From Clostridium zeae (GTDB lineage Bacteria > Bacillota > Clostridia > Clostridiales > Clostridiaceae), in NCBI RefSeq assembly GCF_017312485.1, contig NZ_BMBA01000002.1, forward strand, positions 1,194,829 to 1,258,828: a DNA stretch of 64,000 nucleotides, in the 5' to 3' direction. Of this stretch, positions 1 to 9,098 are shown piece after piece. The notes beneath the pieces are model-generated. The model worked only from the letters and a program-made list of their open reading frames with translations. It made no database searches and was not told where the DNA came from. Position numbers and translations under genes: made by a program. The first letter of the stretch is position 1; every line of letters starts with the position of its first letter.

Positions 1-277
1 CCTCACCTAAAAGTCTTGATATATATGTTCCCGAACCTACTCCAAACATTTGTCCAAGTGCCATTAATACTAATGTAAACGGCAATGCCAGCATTACAGA
101 CGCCATCATCGCAGTATTATTAAGCTTACCTACAAAAAAAGCATCGATGATATTATAGACAACTGACGCTATACTACTTAGCATCATAGGAATAACCATG
201 TGTATTATTGCTTTTGTAACAGGTGCCTTTTCCAGATAGTACAGTGATTTTTGATCCATATTTTCTATGTTTTCCAT
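1..277 (-). CDS. MATE family efflux transporter (5' part, cut by window edge)
   Basis: This is the N-terminal ~92 residues of a multidrug/toxin extrusion (MATE) membrane transporter; the gene runs off the left edge. Translation from ATG 277 gives a short hydrophilic lead (MENIENMDQKSLYYLEKAPV) followed by helices containing IPMMLSSIASVVYNIIDAFFVGK and then GQMFGVGSGTYISRLLGE, the hallmark first and second helices of MATE proteins. The start is set by AGGAG eight bases upstream. It reads away from the adjacent two-component system, and a strong terminator hairpin at 422-461 separates the two. MATE proteins export cationic drugs using Na+ or H+ gradients; the substrate cannot be told from this part. 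Confidence 0.9.
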   Translation of the reverse strand, partial: MENIENMDQKSLYYLEKAPVTKAIIHMVIPMMLSSIASVVYNIIDAFFVGKLNNTAMMASVMLALPFTLVLMALGQMFGVGSGTYISRLLGE

Positions 278-420
278 ATAAAAAACTCCTTTCATTTTGC
301 GAGTAAAAAAATCCGCCCTTACTAAGTAATATTGTTTTTAAACCCTGTGTGACTTCTACAAACATAGTATATGGCCTCAATTTAAACTGAACTTAAATAG
401 AATTTAAACGGAATGTAAAT

Positions 421-610
421 AAAAAACTCACTGAAGCGACCTTCTTCAGTGAGTTTTTTTGCGCATCTGCCTTTCCGAATGTATATGAGGAAACTTACAG
501 GCGACATAAATTTTATTTTTTACTGTTTACCCTAAATAGCTGTTTTAAGCTCTTGAAATTACTAGGTTTAGCTAGCAAAAAATTTTATACTTCTCTTAAC
601 AGTAAAAAGT
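421..610. repeat. Dispersed repeat A, copy 1 (contains terminator)
   Basis: About 190 bp shared with 34557-34747 and, for its first ~95 bp, with 57855-57950. It starts with a terminator-like hairpin, then a conserved block (GCATCTGCCTTTCCGAAT ... ATGAGGAAA ... AGGCG), then TTTTACTGT and, at the far end, ACAGTAAAA in inverted orientation. Copies differ by point changes and small indels, so they do not encode a conserved peptide. Function unknown. Confidence 0.7.
422..461 (-). terminator. Rho-independent terminator after the histidine kinase gene
   Basis: Stem ACTCACTGAAG / CTTCAGTGAGT with a GCGACCTT-type loop, flanked by A-run and T-run, so it can act in both directions. It lies downstream of the minus-strand two-component operon. 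It is part of repeat A copy 1. Confidence 0.75.
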
Positions 611-656
611 AAAACCACCTTCTGCTAATTCAGAATGTGGTTTTAAACATGTTATA

Positions 657-743
657 AGGTTCAAACTTCAATTATTAATTTATACATACTAGAATTAATA
701 GTTATACGATTCAAGTACAAATTATATTTTATAGAAGAAACCT
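657..743. repeat. Palindromic repeat C, copy 1
   Basis: Imperfect inverted repeat bounded by AGGTTCAAACTTC and GAAGAAACCT, with inner arms AATTATTAATTTATACATAC and TTCAAGTACAAATT. Similar palindromes lie at 9099-9183 and inside 47527-47720. It sits just downstream of the histidine kinase stop codon. Confidence 0.5.
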
Positions 744-750
744 ATAGCTT

Positions 751-1806
751 CTATTTAGGTAACAAAATAGTGAATTCTGTGCCTTTTCCAATTTCACTTA
801 CAAGAGATATCTTTCCCTCATGCAAATCAATAATTTTCTTTACTATTGAAAGTCCAAGTCCGTTGCCACCTAAAGAACGGTCACGTGATTTATCTACTTT
901 ATAAAACCGTTCAAAAACTCGCAGCTGGTCTTGTGGTGAAATACCTATACCTGTATCAGAAATCCTACATTCAATTCCGTTTTCATCACTTGATAATTTA
1001 ACACCTATATTTCCGTTCTCTGGTGTGAATTTAATAGCATTATTAAGCAAGTTTATAAATACCTGACTTAATAAATCCTCATCTCCCCATATTGTGATTT
1101 CCTCAAGAGAAACATCAAGTGTTATATTTTTCGCCGACCACTGTGGTTCTAGCATGAGTAGGATACTTTCAATTTGCTTGTTAATTTGATACTTTTTTAA
1201 GTTTAAATTATTATCATCTGATTCCAATCTAGATAATCTTAATAGATTTTCGCTTAGTTTTGATAATCGTTTGCTTTCGGTTTCTATTATATTGGCATAG
1301 TGTGCTACCTTTTCTTCACTTAAGTTTCCCTTTTTTAAAAGAGAAGCAAACCCTGAGATAGAGGTTAATGGTGACTGTATTTCATGGGATACGTCTGATA
1401 TAAAATCCTGACGCAGTTTTTCCAAAGATCCAAGCTCCTTTGCCATTCTGTTCACCTTATCTGCTACCTCATTAAAAGGGTCTAATTCATTTGTTTTCAC
1501 AAGCACATTGAAATCACCAGAAGACATCTTGTTCATGGCTTCAATAGCTCCACTTAATATAGGAAAATGTGAAAGATCAAATCTTTTATGTTTATTAGCG
1601 AAATGTTTGTGCAAATAGTACCATACTCTCCAGATCAGAAAATATATCAAAGCAGAAGTTAAACTTTGAACAATAAGCATTATATATGAAGGAATATTTT
1701 GTGATTGACCGAAAATAACTATGTAAATATAATGACCACTAATAAGACCGAATAATGTTGTAAGAAAGATCAGTATTAACGAAATAAAAGACCAGTTTCC
1801 TCTCAC
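751..1806 (-). CDS. Membrane sensor histidine kinase
   Basis: A 351-residue two-component sensor. Two hydrophobic segments (about residues 8-28 and 37-60) anchor it in the membrane with a very short external loop. A HAMP-like linker follows, then a HisKA dimerisation domain with the H-box (ISDVSHEIQSPLTSISG, phosphorylated His near residue 140), the N-box (LINLLNNAIKFT), and ATP-lid motifs DTGIGI and GNGLGLSIV. The start is a GTG that overlaps the TGA of the upstream response regulator by 4 nt (GTGA), with GGAGG upstream inside that gene, so the two are translationally coupled. The short sensing loop suggests an intramembrane-sensing kinase of the VanS/BceS-like broad class. The stimulus is unknown; the nearby MATE gene makes envelope or drug stress a guess only. 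Confidence 0.93.
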   Translation of the reverse strand: MRGNWSFISLILIFLTTLFGLISGHYIYIVIFGQSQNIPSYIMLIVQSLTSALIYFLIWRVWYYLHKHFANKHKRFDLSHFPILSGAIEAMNKMSSGDFNVLVKTNELDPFNEVADKVNRMAKELGSLEKLRQDFISDVSHEIQSPLTSISGFASLLKKGNLSEEKVAHYANIIETESKRLSKLSENLLRLSRLESDDNNLNLKKYQINKQIESILLMLEPQWSAKNITLDVSLEEITIWGDEDLLSQVFINLLNNAIKFTPENGNIGVKLSSDENGIECRISDTGIGISPQDQLRVFERFYKVDKSRDRSLGGNGLGLSIVKKIIDLHEGKISLVSEIGKGTEFTILLPK

Positions 1807-2480
1807 TTCTCTTCCTCCAATCTGTACCCAAGTCCCCTAATAGTAGTAATCTTAAACTTATAAAGCTCACAAGGAAATCTCTCTCTAAGTCGATTTATAT
1901 GAACGTCAAGGGTTCTCTCGTTTCCATCAAAATCAAGACCCCAAATCTCTTCTATGAGCCTATCACGAGAAAGCGTTTTGCCAAGATAACTTCCAAGCAT
2001 AAACAAAAGTTCAAATTCTTTCATTGGTATATCACACTTTTCATCGTTGTTAATCACAGTATAACTACTTTTATCCATAACTAAACTTCCAATACTAATG
2101 GTCTGTGAGGTAGCTACTTTATACCGTCTCAGAAGTGCTTTTATTCTAACAAGTAACTCATCAATCTCGAAGGGTTTTGTTAAATAATCATCTGCACCAA
2201 GTTCAAACCCTTTTACCTTTTGGGAAAGTTCGCTTTTTGCAGTAAGCATTAAAATTGGCATATCTTCATAATATCTACGTACTTGTTTACAAAATTCATA
2301 GCCATCCATTTGTGGCATCATAATATCAAGTACACAAAGATCTACCTTGTCTTCGCCAAGTTTTTGTAATGCATCTCTTCCGTTTACTGCCTCAGATACA
2401 GAAAATCCTTCATTTTTCAATACTGTGCATATAAGCTCTCTGATATAACCATCATCATCTATAACTAAAATTTTATTCAA
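1803..2480 (-). CDS. OmpR/PhoB-family response regulator
   Basis: DNA-binding partner of the kinase downstream. The N-terminal receiver begins NKILVIDDDGYIREL (acidic pair), carries the phosphoacceptor Asp in DLCVLDIMMPQMDGYE and the conserved Lys in ADDYLTKPFE. The C-terminal winged-helix domain ends with the typical TIRGLGYRLEE. The open frame reaches an ATG at 2513, but a TTG at 2480 gives the standard MNKILVIDDD start and has AGGACGGTGAT upstream, so I prefer it; a GTG at 2489 is also possible. It overlaps the kinase by 4 nt. Target genes are not visible; the operon may autoregulate or control the MATE gene. Confidence 0.92.
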   Translation of the reverse strand: MNKILVIDDDGYIRELICTVLKNEGFSVSEAVNGRDALQKLGEDKVDLCVLDIMMPQMDGYEFCKQVRRYYEDMPILMLTAKSELSQKVKGFELGADDYLTKPFEIDELLVRIKALLRRYKVATSQTISIGSLVMDKSSYTVINNDEKCDIPMKEFELLFMLGSYLGKTLSRDRLIEEIWGLDFDGNERTLDVHINRLRERFPCELYKFKITTIRGLGYRLEEEK

Positions 2481-2534
2481 ATCTATCACCGTCCTACTGT
2501 AAGTATACCTCATGAATTTAAATACAATATAAAC

Positions 2535-2858
2535 TTAATTTAGTTTTTCATCTTTTTGTTTATAATAAAATAAAATGCCCGCGAAAATCTGGCTTTTTAG
2601 GTTACAGCTATAACCTAATTCACATTGACGAGGCAGAATAATATTAGGAAACCTATTGCTATTTTCTACAACTTTATTTCTCTGTATTCCCAAATATTGT
2701 CCTAAAAGAGGCGAAGTTATTTCCACTACAATTAAGCCAAAGATAATTGCAACAGAATTAGGTATCAAAAGAATTGCTAAACCAACTGCAAAACTCAAAG
2801 AAGAAATTTTAAGAATAAATTTAATACCAAATTTTTCAATTATAAAGTATAATATAAT
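2535..2858 (-). pseudogene. Possible fragment of a membrane transporter (MFS-like)
   Basis: An open minus-strand stretch without a good start or ribosome site reads as membrane protein: an I/L/F-rich segment, then SFAVGLAILLIPNSVAIIFG and a second hydrophobic segment, followed by a charged GIQRNKV loop. This resembles a late transmembrane pair and loop of a major facilitator transporter. No intact gene exists on either side, so I read it as a decayed remnant. The opposite-strand frame (2656-2865) is equally open, so this call is weak. Confidence 0.25.
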
Positions 2859-2982
2859 TACTTAATCATTGCGCAATCGTTTGCCTTGATTGTAAAAAAG
2901 TTTAAATCTTTACTTTATTTAAAGTAGAGATTACTTATAGTAACATTTTTTTAAATTTTTATGTTTTAAAGGGGATTATAAT

Positions 2983-4731
2983 ATGAACAAGCATGCAGTA
3001 TACCACAGAGCAAAAAGCAATTATGCCTTTGCAATTAATGAAAATACTTTAGCCATTAGACTTAGAACAGCCAGTAAAGATATTGATGAAGTTAAGCTTC
3101 ACTATGGAGATTACTGGGAAGAAGTTGACGGCAGATGGGTTTGGAGAAAAGAAAAAGTAAATTTAAAAATTGAATTCGAAACAGATTTATTTACTTATTG
3201 GAGAGTAGATATTAATCCAAAAGACTATACCCTAAAGTATGGCTTTGAACTAATAAAAGGACAAGATCGACTAATGTATATAGAGAGAGGATTTTTTGAT
3301 GTTGATGATAAATCCATTGAAAACGATATAAATAGTTATTTTAGTTTTGCATATATTAACAGCATAGATATCTTCAAATCGCCTTCCTGGGCAGAAGATA
3401 CTATTTGGTATCAGATTTTTCCAGATAGATTTTGTAATGGAGATAAGAGTAATGATCCGGAAAATGTGCATCATTGGGAAGAAAAGATATTAGGAACTCA
3501 TGAATTCTATGGTGGAGATTTAAGAGGTATAATCGAAAAATTGGATTATCTAAAGGATTTAGGGATTACAGGATTATATTTAACACCTATATTTAAATCC
3601 CCTTCAAGCCATAAATATGATACTACAGATTATTTTGAAATTGATCCTCACTTTGGAACTAAAGAAGAACTTAGGGCTTTAGTTAAAGAAGCTCACTCAA
3701 GAAATATAAGAATTATGTTAGATGCTGTTTTCAATCATATTGGAGTTACTTCTAAACAATTTAAGGATGTTATTGAAAAGGGAGAAAAATCAATATACTA
3801 TAATTGGTTTTATATTCAAAAATGGCCTGTAACTGATAATGAAGGTAAATTAATAGGTGAAAATTATAGGAACTTCAGTACAGATATGCCTAAGTTAAAT
3901 ACCGAAAATGAAGAAGTAATTCAGTACTTACTTAAGATATCTAAGTATTGGATTGAAGAATTTGATATTGATGCATGGAGATTAGACGCTGCTAATGAAG
4001 TTGACCATGAGTTTTGGAGGAAATTTAGACATGCTGTAAAAGCTTGTGGAAAAGATATTTATATATTAGGAGAAACCTGGTTTGACTCTCATATTTGGTT
4101 ACAGGGAGATCAATTTGATGCAACTACGAATTATCCACAAACAAAGCCAATTTTAGAATGGGCAGCCTGCAGAAGCATTAATGCTATTGATTTTCAAAGA
4201 ATGTATGTGGAGGCGATGCTAAGATACAGTGATAATGTAAACAAGACTATGTTTAACTTATTAGATAGCCATGATACACCAAGAATATTTACTTTGGCAA
4301 AGGAAAATAAAAATTTATTAGAAATTTGTTATGTACTTTTATATACACTACCAGGATCACCTTGTATTTTCTATGGCTCCGAATACGCAATTGCAGGAGA
4401 AAATGACCCATATTGCAGATTACCAATGCCATGGGAAAAAGAAAAACCAGAGATTTTTGAAAAACTAAAACATATCATAAAATTAAGAAAACAATATAAA
4501 GCTTTAAGTGGAACTACTGAATTTATAATGGTAGAAGAAGAAGAAGTTATAATAAAAAAAGTAAGAGATGAAGAAGAGTTATATTTAATAATCAATCTAT
4601 CTAATTCAGAGAAAAACTATGACCTATCTTCTAATTTAATAAAAACTGCAGCTGTAAACTTAATGGATGGGAAAGATATTAATGTAGCTAATATCACTGT
4701 AAATTCAGAAGGTTTTGTGCTTATCAAATAA
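2983..4731 (+). CDS. GH13 alpha-glycosidase (neopullulanase/cyclomaltodextrinase type)
   Basis: A 582-residue cytoplasmic alpha-amylase-family enzyme expected to hydrolyse maltodextrins, cyclodextrins or pullulan fragments. No signal peptide is present. An N-terminal CBM34-like beta domain (about 1-125) precedes the (beta/alpha)8 barrel. Visible GH13 motifs are DAVFNH (region I), DAWRLDAANE (nucleophile Asp in region II), LGETW (acid/base Glu in region III) and LLDSHDT (region IV), so the catalytic triad is intact. WYQIFPDRF and GGDLRGI are typical of the neopullulanase subgroup. AAGGGG precedes the ATG. It stands alone, with a hairpin terminator at 4742-4767. The exact substrate is not decided by sequence. 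Confidence 0.93.
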   Translation: MNKHAVYHRAKSNYAFAINENTLAIRLRTASKDIDEVKLHYGDYWEEVDGRWVWRKEKVNLKIEFETDLFTYWRVDINPKDYTLKYGFELIKGQDRLMYIERGFFDVDDKSIENDINSYFSFAYINSIDIFKSPSWAEDTIWYQIFPDRFCNGDKSNDPENVHHWEEKILGTHEFYGGDLRGIIEKLDYLKDLGITGLYLTPIFKSPSSHKYDTTDYFEIDPHFGTKEELRALVKEAHSRNIRIMLDAVFNHIGVTSKQFKDVIEKGEKSIYYNWFYIQKWPVTDNEGKLIGENYRNFSTDMPKLNTENEEVIQYLLKISKYWIEEFDIDAWRLDAANEVDHEFWRKFRHAVKACGKDIYILGETWFDSHIWLQGDQFDATTNYPQTKPILEWAACRSINAIDFQRMYVEAMLRYSDNVNKTMFNLLDSHDTPRIFTLAKENKNLLEICYVLLYTLPGSPCIFYGSEYAIAGENDPYCRLPMPWEKEKPEIFEKLKHIIKLRKQYKALSGTTEFIMVEEEEVIIKKVRDEEELYLIINLSNSEKNYDLSSNLIKTAAVNLMDGKDINVANITVNSEGFVLIK

Positions 4732-4741
4732 TAAAATACTA

Positions 4742-4767
4742 AACCCTAGACAGAAATGTCTAGGGTT
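4742..4767 (+). terminator. Terminator hairpin after the glycosidase gene
   Basis: Perfect stem AACCCTAGACA / TGTCTAGGGTT with a GAAA-type loop, followed by a modest T-rich stretch. A near-identical hairpin in reverse orientation occurs at 21142-21170. Confidence 0.65.
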
Positions 4768-4801
4768 CTATATAGTTAAAGGTATACTCAAATCCAACCT
4801 T

Positions 4802-6322
4802 TTATAATTTCATATTTAAACTATCATAATTACTAAAGAAAAAGTTAAGAGCTTTTAAAATCTCCTCTACTCCGCCCTCAATATCACTTTCAATATTTAA
4901 TGCAAGAAGAGGTTCATGCAAGGATAATCTTAATAAAAACCAACCTTCCTCTTTAGTACAATTTATTTTTATTCCTTCATAATTTTGAGGTTCAATATTC
5001 CAGCCTTCAAACTTATGCGACAATTCTTTTAAATTATCAATCACTGATTGACCATAAACCTTAAAGTCATCATCATCTATTTTTATTCTAATTTCCTTAC
5101 TTTCTTTAGGATGCTTTAAATTCTTTATTAAATAATCAATGTCTTTTCCTTCTTTTTTTAGTTTAGACATTTCTATAAGGATTTTTACTATAAGGTAAGC
5201 ACCATCATCTAAAAAGTAATTTTCTTTTAAGGCTGCATGACCTGATGTTTCTATTGCTAAAGGGCATTCAATGCCTTCATCATTTAACCTTTTAGCTTCA
5301 TTTATAACGTTTTTATATCCTCGTTTAAATCTATGATGAATTCCACCTAAATTAGTTATGAAATCAGTTAGACCTGTTGAAGTTATGGAATCAGTAACTA
5401 TAGTTACCCCATTTTCTTCATTAATTATTATTGAAGATATTAAAGCTATTAGAGCATTTTTATTTATTTCTTCCCCAGATTTTGATACTATAGCAGCTCT
5501 ATCCACATCTGTGTCAAAAATTATCCCAAGATCTGCTTTACACTTTAAAACTGCATTCCTTATAGACTCCATGGCTTCTTTATTTTCTGGATTAGGGATA
5601 TGATTTGGAAAATTGCCATCAGGATTTAAAAACTGACTTCCTTCTATATCAGCTCCAAGATTCTTTAATACCTTGGTTGCAAAAAAACCTCCTGCTCCAT
5701 TTCCTGCATCAACTATAATTTTAGCTCCTGTTAATGGTTTTTCTGATCCTACAGCTTCTCTCACTTTATCAACAAGTACTTTTGAGTAGTCATCAACTAA
5801 ACTAAACTTTTTCACCTGACCACTTAAATTTTTTGATGAGCTTTCATTATTTATAGAAAAATCTATTATTTTCTCAATATCTTCTTTCTCACATCCACCG
5901 GCTGAAGTAAAAAACTTAAGACCATTATAGTAATAAGGAAGGTGACTTGCTGTGATCATAATTGCTCCATCACATTTGTAATCTTCTAATCTAGTTGTCA
6001 TAAACATTGATGGTGTTGTGGTCATCCCGCAATCAAATACTATTACTCCTTCTTTAATTAAAGCGTCAGTTAGAGCATCTTTTAAAATAGTGCCAGATAA
6101 TCTTGAGTCCATTCCTAGAGCTATTTTTAAGTTACTTTTGTTATCACCAATACTTTTTAGCCACTTAAAGAAGCCGCTACCTATTAAAGCTACAATCTCA
6201 GGAGTTAAGTTTGCTTTATGCTCTTTAGTTTCTATAGCTATTCCTCTAATATCAGTACCGTTTACTAACTTTTTTAATGATATACTCAAATCTTCCTTAA
6301 TGCAGGAAAAACTTGTAGCCAT
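4802..6322 (-). CDS. Phosphomannomutase/phosphoglucomutase
   Basis: A 506-residue alpha-D-phosphohexomutase that interconverts hexose 1- and 6-phosphates in the cytoplasm. Motifs seen: the phosphoserine loop ITASHLPYYYNGLKF, the Mg-binding loop DTDVDRAAIV, and a sugar-binding ETSGHAAL motif; the C-terminal phosphate-binding domain ends the protein. Normal length for the family (ManB/AlgC group). AAGGAGG precedes the ATG. It follows the two transketolase genes by about 20 nt on the same strand, so all three may form one operon. Specificity for mannose or glucose phosphate cannot be read from the sequence. Confidence 0.9.
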   Translation of the reverse strand: MATSFSCIKEDLSISLKKLVNGTDIRGIAIETKEHKANLTPEIVALIGSGFFKWLKSIGDNKSNLKIALGMDSRLSGTILKDALTDALIKEGVIVFDCGMTTTPSMFMTTRLEDYKCDGAIMITASHLPYYYNGLKFFTSAGGCEKEDIEKIIDFSINNESSSKNLSGQVKKFSLVDDYSKVLVDKVREAVGSEKPLTGAKIIVDAGNGAGGFFATKVLKNLGADIEGSQFLNPDGNFPNHIPNPENKEAMESIRNAVLKCKADLGIIFDTDVDRAAIVSKSGEEINKNALIALISSIIINEENGVTIVTDSITSTGLTDFITNLGGIHHRFKRGYKNVINEAKRLNDEGIECPLAIETSGHAALKENYFLDDGAYLIVKILIEMSKLKKEGKDIDYLIKNLKHPKESKEIRIKIDDDDFKVYGQSVIDNLKELSHKFEGWNIEPQNYEGIKINCTKEEGWFLLRLSLHEPLLALNIESDIEGGVEEILKALNFFFSNYDSLNMKL

Positions 6323-6343
6323 TGATATGCCTCCTTTTTAAGA

Positions 6344-7264
6344 TTATTTTAGTTCTTTAGCCGCTTTAACAATAGCTTCTGGTGTAAGTCCATAGTGTTC
6401 TAGTAGTAAATCTGGGGTTCCTGACTGTCCAAATACATCTTTAAGTCCTATTCTCTTAAGTTTAGCTGGATATTCTTCTGATAATACTTCTGCTACCGCT
6501 GAACCTAATCCTCCTATTATACTATGTTCTTCTGCTGTAATTACCTTACCTATGTTTTTAGCTAAACTTACTATAAGCTCTGTATCAAGCGGCTTTATGC
6601 TAGCTATATTTACAACTGTTGCTTCTATATTTTCCTTGCTTAAAGTCTCTGCTGCTTCTAATGCTTTTGCTACCATTATTCCTGTAGCTATTATTAGTAT
6701 GTCATTTCCTTCTCTTAATACTTCACCTTTTCCTATTTTAAATTCATAGCTTTCATTATGAATTACTGGTGTTGCTGCTCTTCCAAATCTTATATATACA
6801 GGTCCTTGGTATTCAACTGCTGCATATACTGCTTTTTTTGCTTCTACTGCATCTGACGGATTTAATACCACCATATTTGGTATACTTCTCATTAAAGATA
6901 TATCTTCTATAGCTTGATGGCTTCCTCCATCTTCCCCCACTGTTATACCTGCATGAGTTACAGCTATCTTCACATTTAATTTTGGATATGCCACTGAGTT
7001 TCTTATCTGCTCAAAGGCTCTTCCTGCTGCAAACATAGCAAAAGTTGTTGCAAATGGTATTTTTCCACAAGTAGCGAGTCCCGCTGCTGTTCCTATCATG
7101 TCAGCTTCAGCTATTCCCATATCTAAGAATCTTTCTGGTGCTACCTTCTTAAATTCTATACTTTTAGTTGCTTTTGCAAGGTCTGCATCCAATACTACTA
7201 TTTTCTCGTTTGATTCTAATTCCTTTAATGCTTCTCCATAAGCTTCTCTTGTTGCTATATTCAT
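6344..7264 (-). CDS. Transketolase, C-terminal subunit
   Basis: 306 residues covering the pyrimidine-binding and C-terminal domains of transketolase. Visible features are the DLAKATKS start region, MGIAEADMIGTAAGLA with the catalytic Glu of the pyrimidine domain, and HAGITVGEDGGSHQAIEDI. With the subunit encoded just upstream it makes a two-subunit enzyme that moves two-carbon units between sugar phosphates in the non-oxidative pentose phosphate pathway, as is usual in clostridia. Its ATG shares one base with the TAA of the N-terminal subunit (TAATG), with AGGAGG upstream, so the subunits are co-translated. Confidence 0.94.
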   Translation of the reverse strand: MNIATREAYGEALKELESNEKIVVLDADLAKATKSIEFKKVAPERFLDMGIAEADMIGTAAGLATCGKIPFATTFAMFAAGRAFEQIRNSVAYPKLNVKIAVTHAGITVGEDGGSHQAIEDISLMRSIPNMVVLNPSDAVEAKKAVYAAVEYQGPVYIRFGRAATPVIHNESYEFKIGKGEVLREGNDILIIATGIMVAKALEAAETLSKENIEATVVNIASIKPLDTELIVSLAKNIGKVITAEEHSIIGGLGSAVAEVLSEEYPAKLKRIGLKDVFGQSGTPDLLLEHYGLTPEAIVKAAKELK

Positions 7265-8085
7265 TATTTTTCTCCTCCTTTTAACTCACTTAAAGCTTGC
7301 ACCTTTTGCTCTTCATTTGGTGCTGTTCCATGCCAGGAGGCTTGATTTTCCATGAAGGAAACTCCTTTTCCCTTTACTGTCTTAGCTATTATTGCTGTTG
7401 GTTTTCCTTTAACTTCTTTAGCTTTAACTAGAGCTGTTTTTATTTCTTCTAAGTTGTGTCCATCTATAACTAGCACATTCCATCCAAAGGCTTCAAACTT
7501 CTTATCTACTGGACTTACATTCATAACTTCTTCATTTGATCCATCTATTTGTAGTCCATTAAAATCTACAAAGGCTACTAGATTATCTAAGTTGTAATGA
7601 GCTGTACTCATAGCAGCTTCCCATATTTGACCTTCTTGTAGTTCTCCATCACCTATTATTGTATATACTCTATAGTCTTTTTTATCTAGCTTTCCTGCGA
7701 GTGCCATTCCATTTGCTGCCGATAAACCTTGACCAAGAGACCCTGTAGACATATCTACTCCTGGAGTTTTCTTCATATCTGGATGACCCTGCAATATAGA
7801 TCCAATTTTTCTAAGAGATTTAAGCTCTTCTTTTTTAAAGTATCCTCTTTCAGCTAAAGCTGCATAAAGTCCTGGTGCTGCATGTCCTTTTGATAATACA
7901 AATCTATCTCTATCTTCCCACTTAGGTTCTTCCACCTTTATGTTCATCTCTTCAAAATATAATACTGTTAGTATATCTGCTATTGACAGTGACCCACCTG
8001 GATGTCCTGATTTTGCTTCTGCTAGCATTTCAACTATATCTATTCTTATAGCTTTTGCTATATCTTTTAGTTTTTCTGTATTCAA
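7264..8085 (-). CDS. Transketolase, N-terminal (thiamine diphosphate) subunit
   Basis: 273 residues forming the ThDP pyrophosphate-binding half of a split transketolase. The signature [19 protein letters not shown], the active-site region [13 protein letters not shown], and the [13 protein letters not shown]hDP motif are all intact. The start is TTG with AGGAGG eight bases upstream. It lies 235 bp downstream of the KDPG-aldolase-like gene on the same strand, the gap being filled by nested palindromic repeats (8110-8310). It may therefore have its own promoter. The link to the upstream sugar operon is possible but unproven. Confidence 0.94.
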   Translation of the reverse strand: MNTEKLKDIAKAIRIDIVEMLAEAKSGHPGGSLSIADILTVLYFEEMNIKVEEPKWEDRDRFVLSKGHAAPGLYAALAERGYFKKEELKSLRKIGSILQGHPDMKKTPGVDMSTGSLGQGLSAANGMALAGKLDKKDYRVYTIIGDGELQEGQIWEAAMSTAHYNLDNLVAFVDFNGLQIDGSNEEVMNVSPVDKKFEAFGWNVLVIDGHNLEEIKTALVKAKEVKGKPTAIIAKTVKGKGVSFMENQASWHGTAPNEEQKVQALSELKGGEK

Positions 8086-8109
8086 CTTCTATTCCTCCTA
8101 TATTTTCAA

Positions 8110-8310
8110 GGAGCTGTAACTCAAAGAATAAAACCACAATATCTTGTATTAAAGATGTACCACTTCAATCCGAAATCTATTTTTTAAACTCTCACGGTTT
8201 TTGGTTAGAGAATTTAAAAATAATAAGTTTCAATATGAAGTGGTACATCCATATAGATTTCAAAATTCTAAAAAACATATTGTGATATAATTTCTTAATG
8301 TGACAACCCC
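8110..8310. repeat. MITE-like palindrome E, copy 1, interrupted by repeat B
   Basis: Ends GGAGCTGTAAC ... and GTGACAACCCC form an imperfect inverted repeat that matches 10713-10812 on both sides of an inserted ~100 bp palindrome (8154-8249). The ends resemble terminal repeats of IS1182-like elements (GGGGCTGTCGCA type). No transposase is present. Confidence 0.6.
8154..8249. repeat. Palindromic repeat B, copy 1 (nested in E)
   Basis: Arms GATGTACCACTTCAAT and ATATGAAGTGGTACATC, with longer imperfect pairing inside. It splits repeat E. Comparison with the unbroken copy at 10.7 kb is consistent with insertion at a TA step. Related copies are at 9019, 14814, 37929 and 57999. Confidence 0.6.
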
Positions 8311-8320
8311 TTAACTTTAA

Positions 8321-8962
8321 TTATTTTTCAGTAGAATCTTTAAACTCATCTATGATTTCACGAATTTTTTTTGCGTTTTTCGCTATATCTTCTGAGCTTC
8401 CGTTGGTTAATAAACCTCCGAATCCACAAACATCTACTTTGTTTTCCAACCATACGTGCAAGTTATCAAGAGTAATTCCACCACTAGCTAGAATTGGCAT
8501 ATCAGGAATTGGTGTCTTGAATACCTTCACTAGCTTTGGCCCATAGAAATCTGAGATTGGGAAAGCCTTAATAAATGCAGCACCTAAACTTAATCCCTCT
8601 ACAGCTTCAGTTAATGATGTACATCCTGGTGCATAAGGTATCTGATATCTATTACATACTTTTGCTACATCTTCATTATAAGTTGGTGCAATAATGAACT
8701 GTGCTCCATGTAAAATAGCATGACGAGCGGTTTCACTATCCAAAACTGTACCTGCTCCAACACAAAGTTCTTCTCCGTACTTTTCGCTAAGTCCCTCGAT
8801 AATTCTTCCTGCATTATTTAAGGTGTAACTCATTTCCATAACCGGTATACCACCTTTAATACAGCCTTCAGCTATTTCGCATGCACGCTGAAGTGTTTTT
8901 ACTCTTACTATTGCTAGAGCTCCAACATCTACCATTCTTTTTGTTATATTCATTTTTTTCAT
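8321..8962 (-). CDS. KDPG-aldolase-family protein (Eda-like)
   Basis: A 213-residue class I aldolase of the KDPG/KHG family, which cleaves 2-keto-3-deoxy sugar-acid phosphates to pyruvate and an aldehyde. The Schiff-base Lys is in AAFIKAFPIS, the catalytic Glu in PVMEMSYT, and the phosphate-binding ILASGGIT loop is present. GAGG lies eight bases before the ATG at 8962; an ATG at 8971 is too close to it. It is the last gene of the minus-strand PTS operon, separated from the DapA-like gene by 220 bp carrying two palindromic repeats. Having two pyruvate-type aldolases in one operon is odd. Real substrate unknown. Confidence 0.87.
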   Translation of the reverse strand: MKKMNITKRMVDVGALAIVRVKTLQRACEIAEGCIKGGIPVMEMSYTLNNAGRIIEGLSEKYGEELCVGAGTVLDSETARHAILHGAQFIIAPTYNEDVAKVCNRYQIPYAPGCTSLTEAVEGLSLGAAFIKAFPISDFYGPKLVKVFKTPIPDMPILASGGITLDNLHVWLENKVDVCGFGGLLTNGSSEDIAKNAKKIREIIDEFKDSTEK

Positions 8963-9018
8963 ATCATTCACCTCAATATTCCTTATTACATTATTAGATT
9001 CTCATTAAAGTTTTTATA

Positions 9019-9086
9019 TATAGATAAACCAGTTCCGAATAGAATCTTTATTTGGATAAATTCTAATTTGAAGTAGTTTATCTATA
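9019..9086. repeat. Palindromic repeat B, copy 2
   Basis: Bounded by TATAGATAAACCAGTTCC and GAAGTAGTTTATCTATA; between two genes of the PTS operon. Confidence 0.55.
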
Positions 9087-9098
9087 AATTTCTTAACT

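Noticed and set aside
2656..2865. Plus-strand open frame of 69 codons opposite the possible transporter fragment
   Set aside because: No ribosome site, low-complexity Ile/Lys composition, and it mirrors a membrane-like frame on the other strand.
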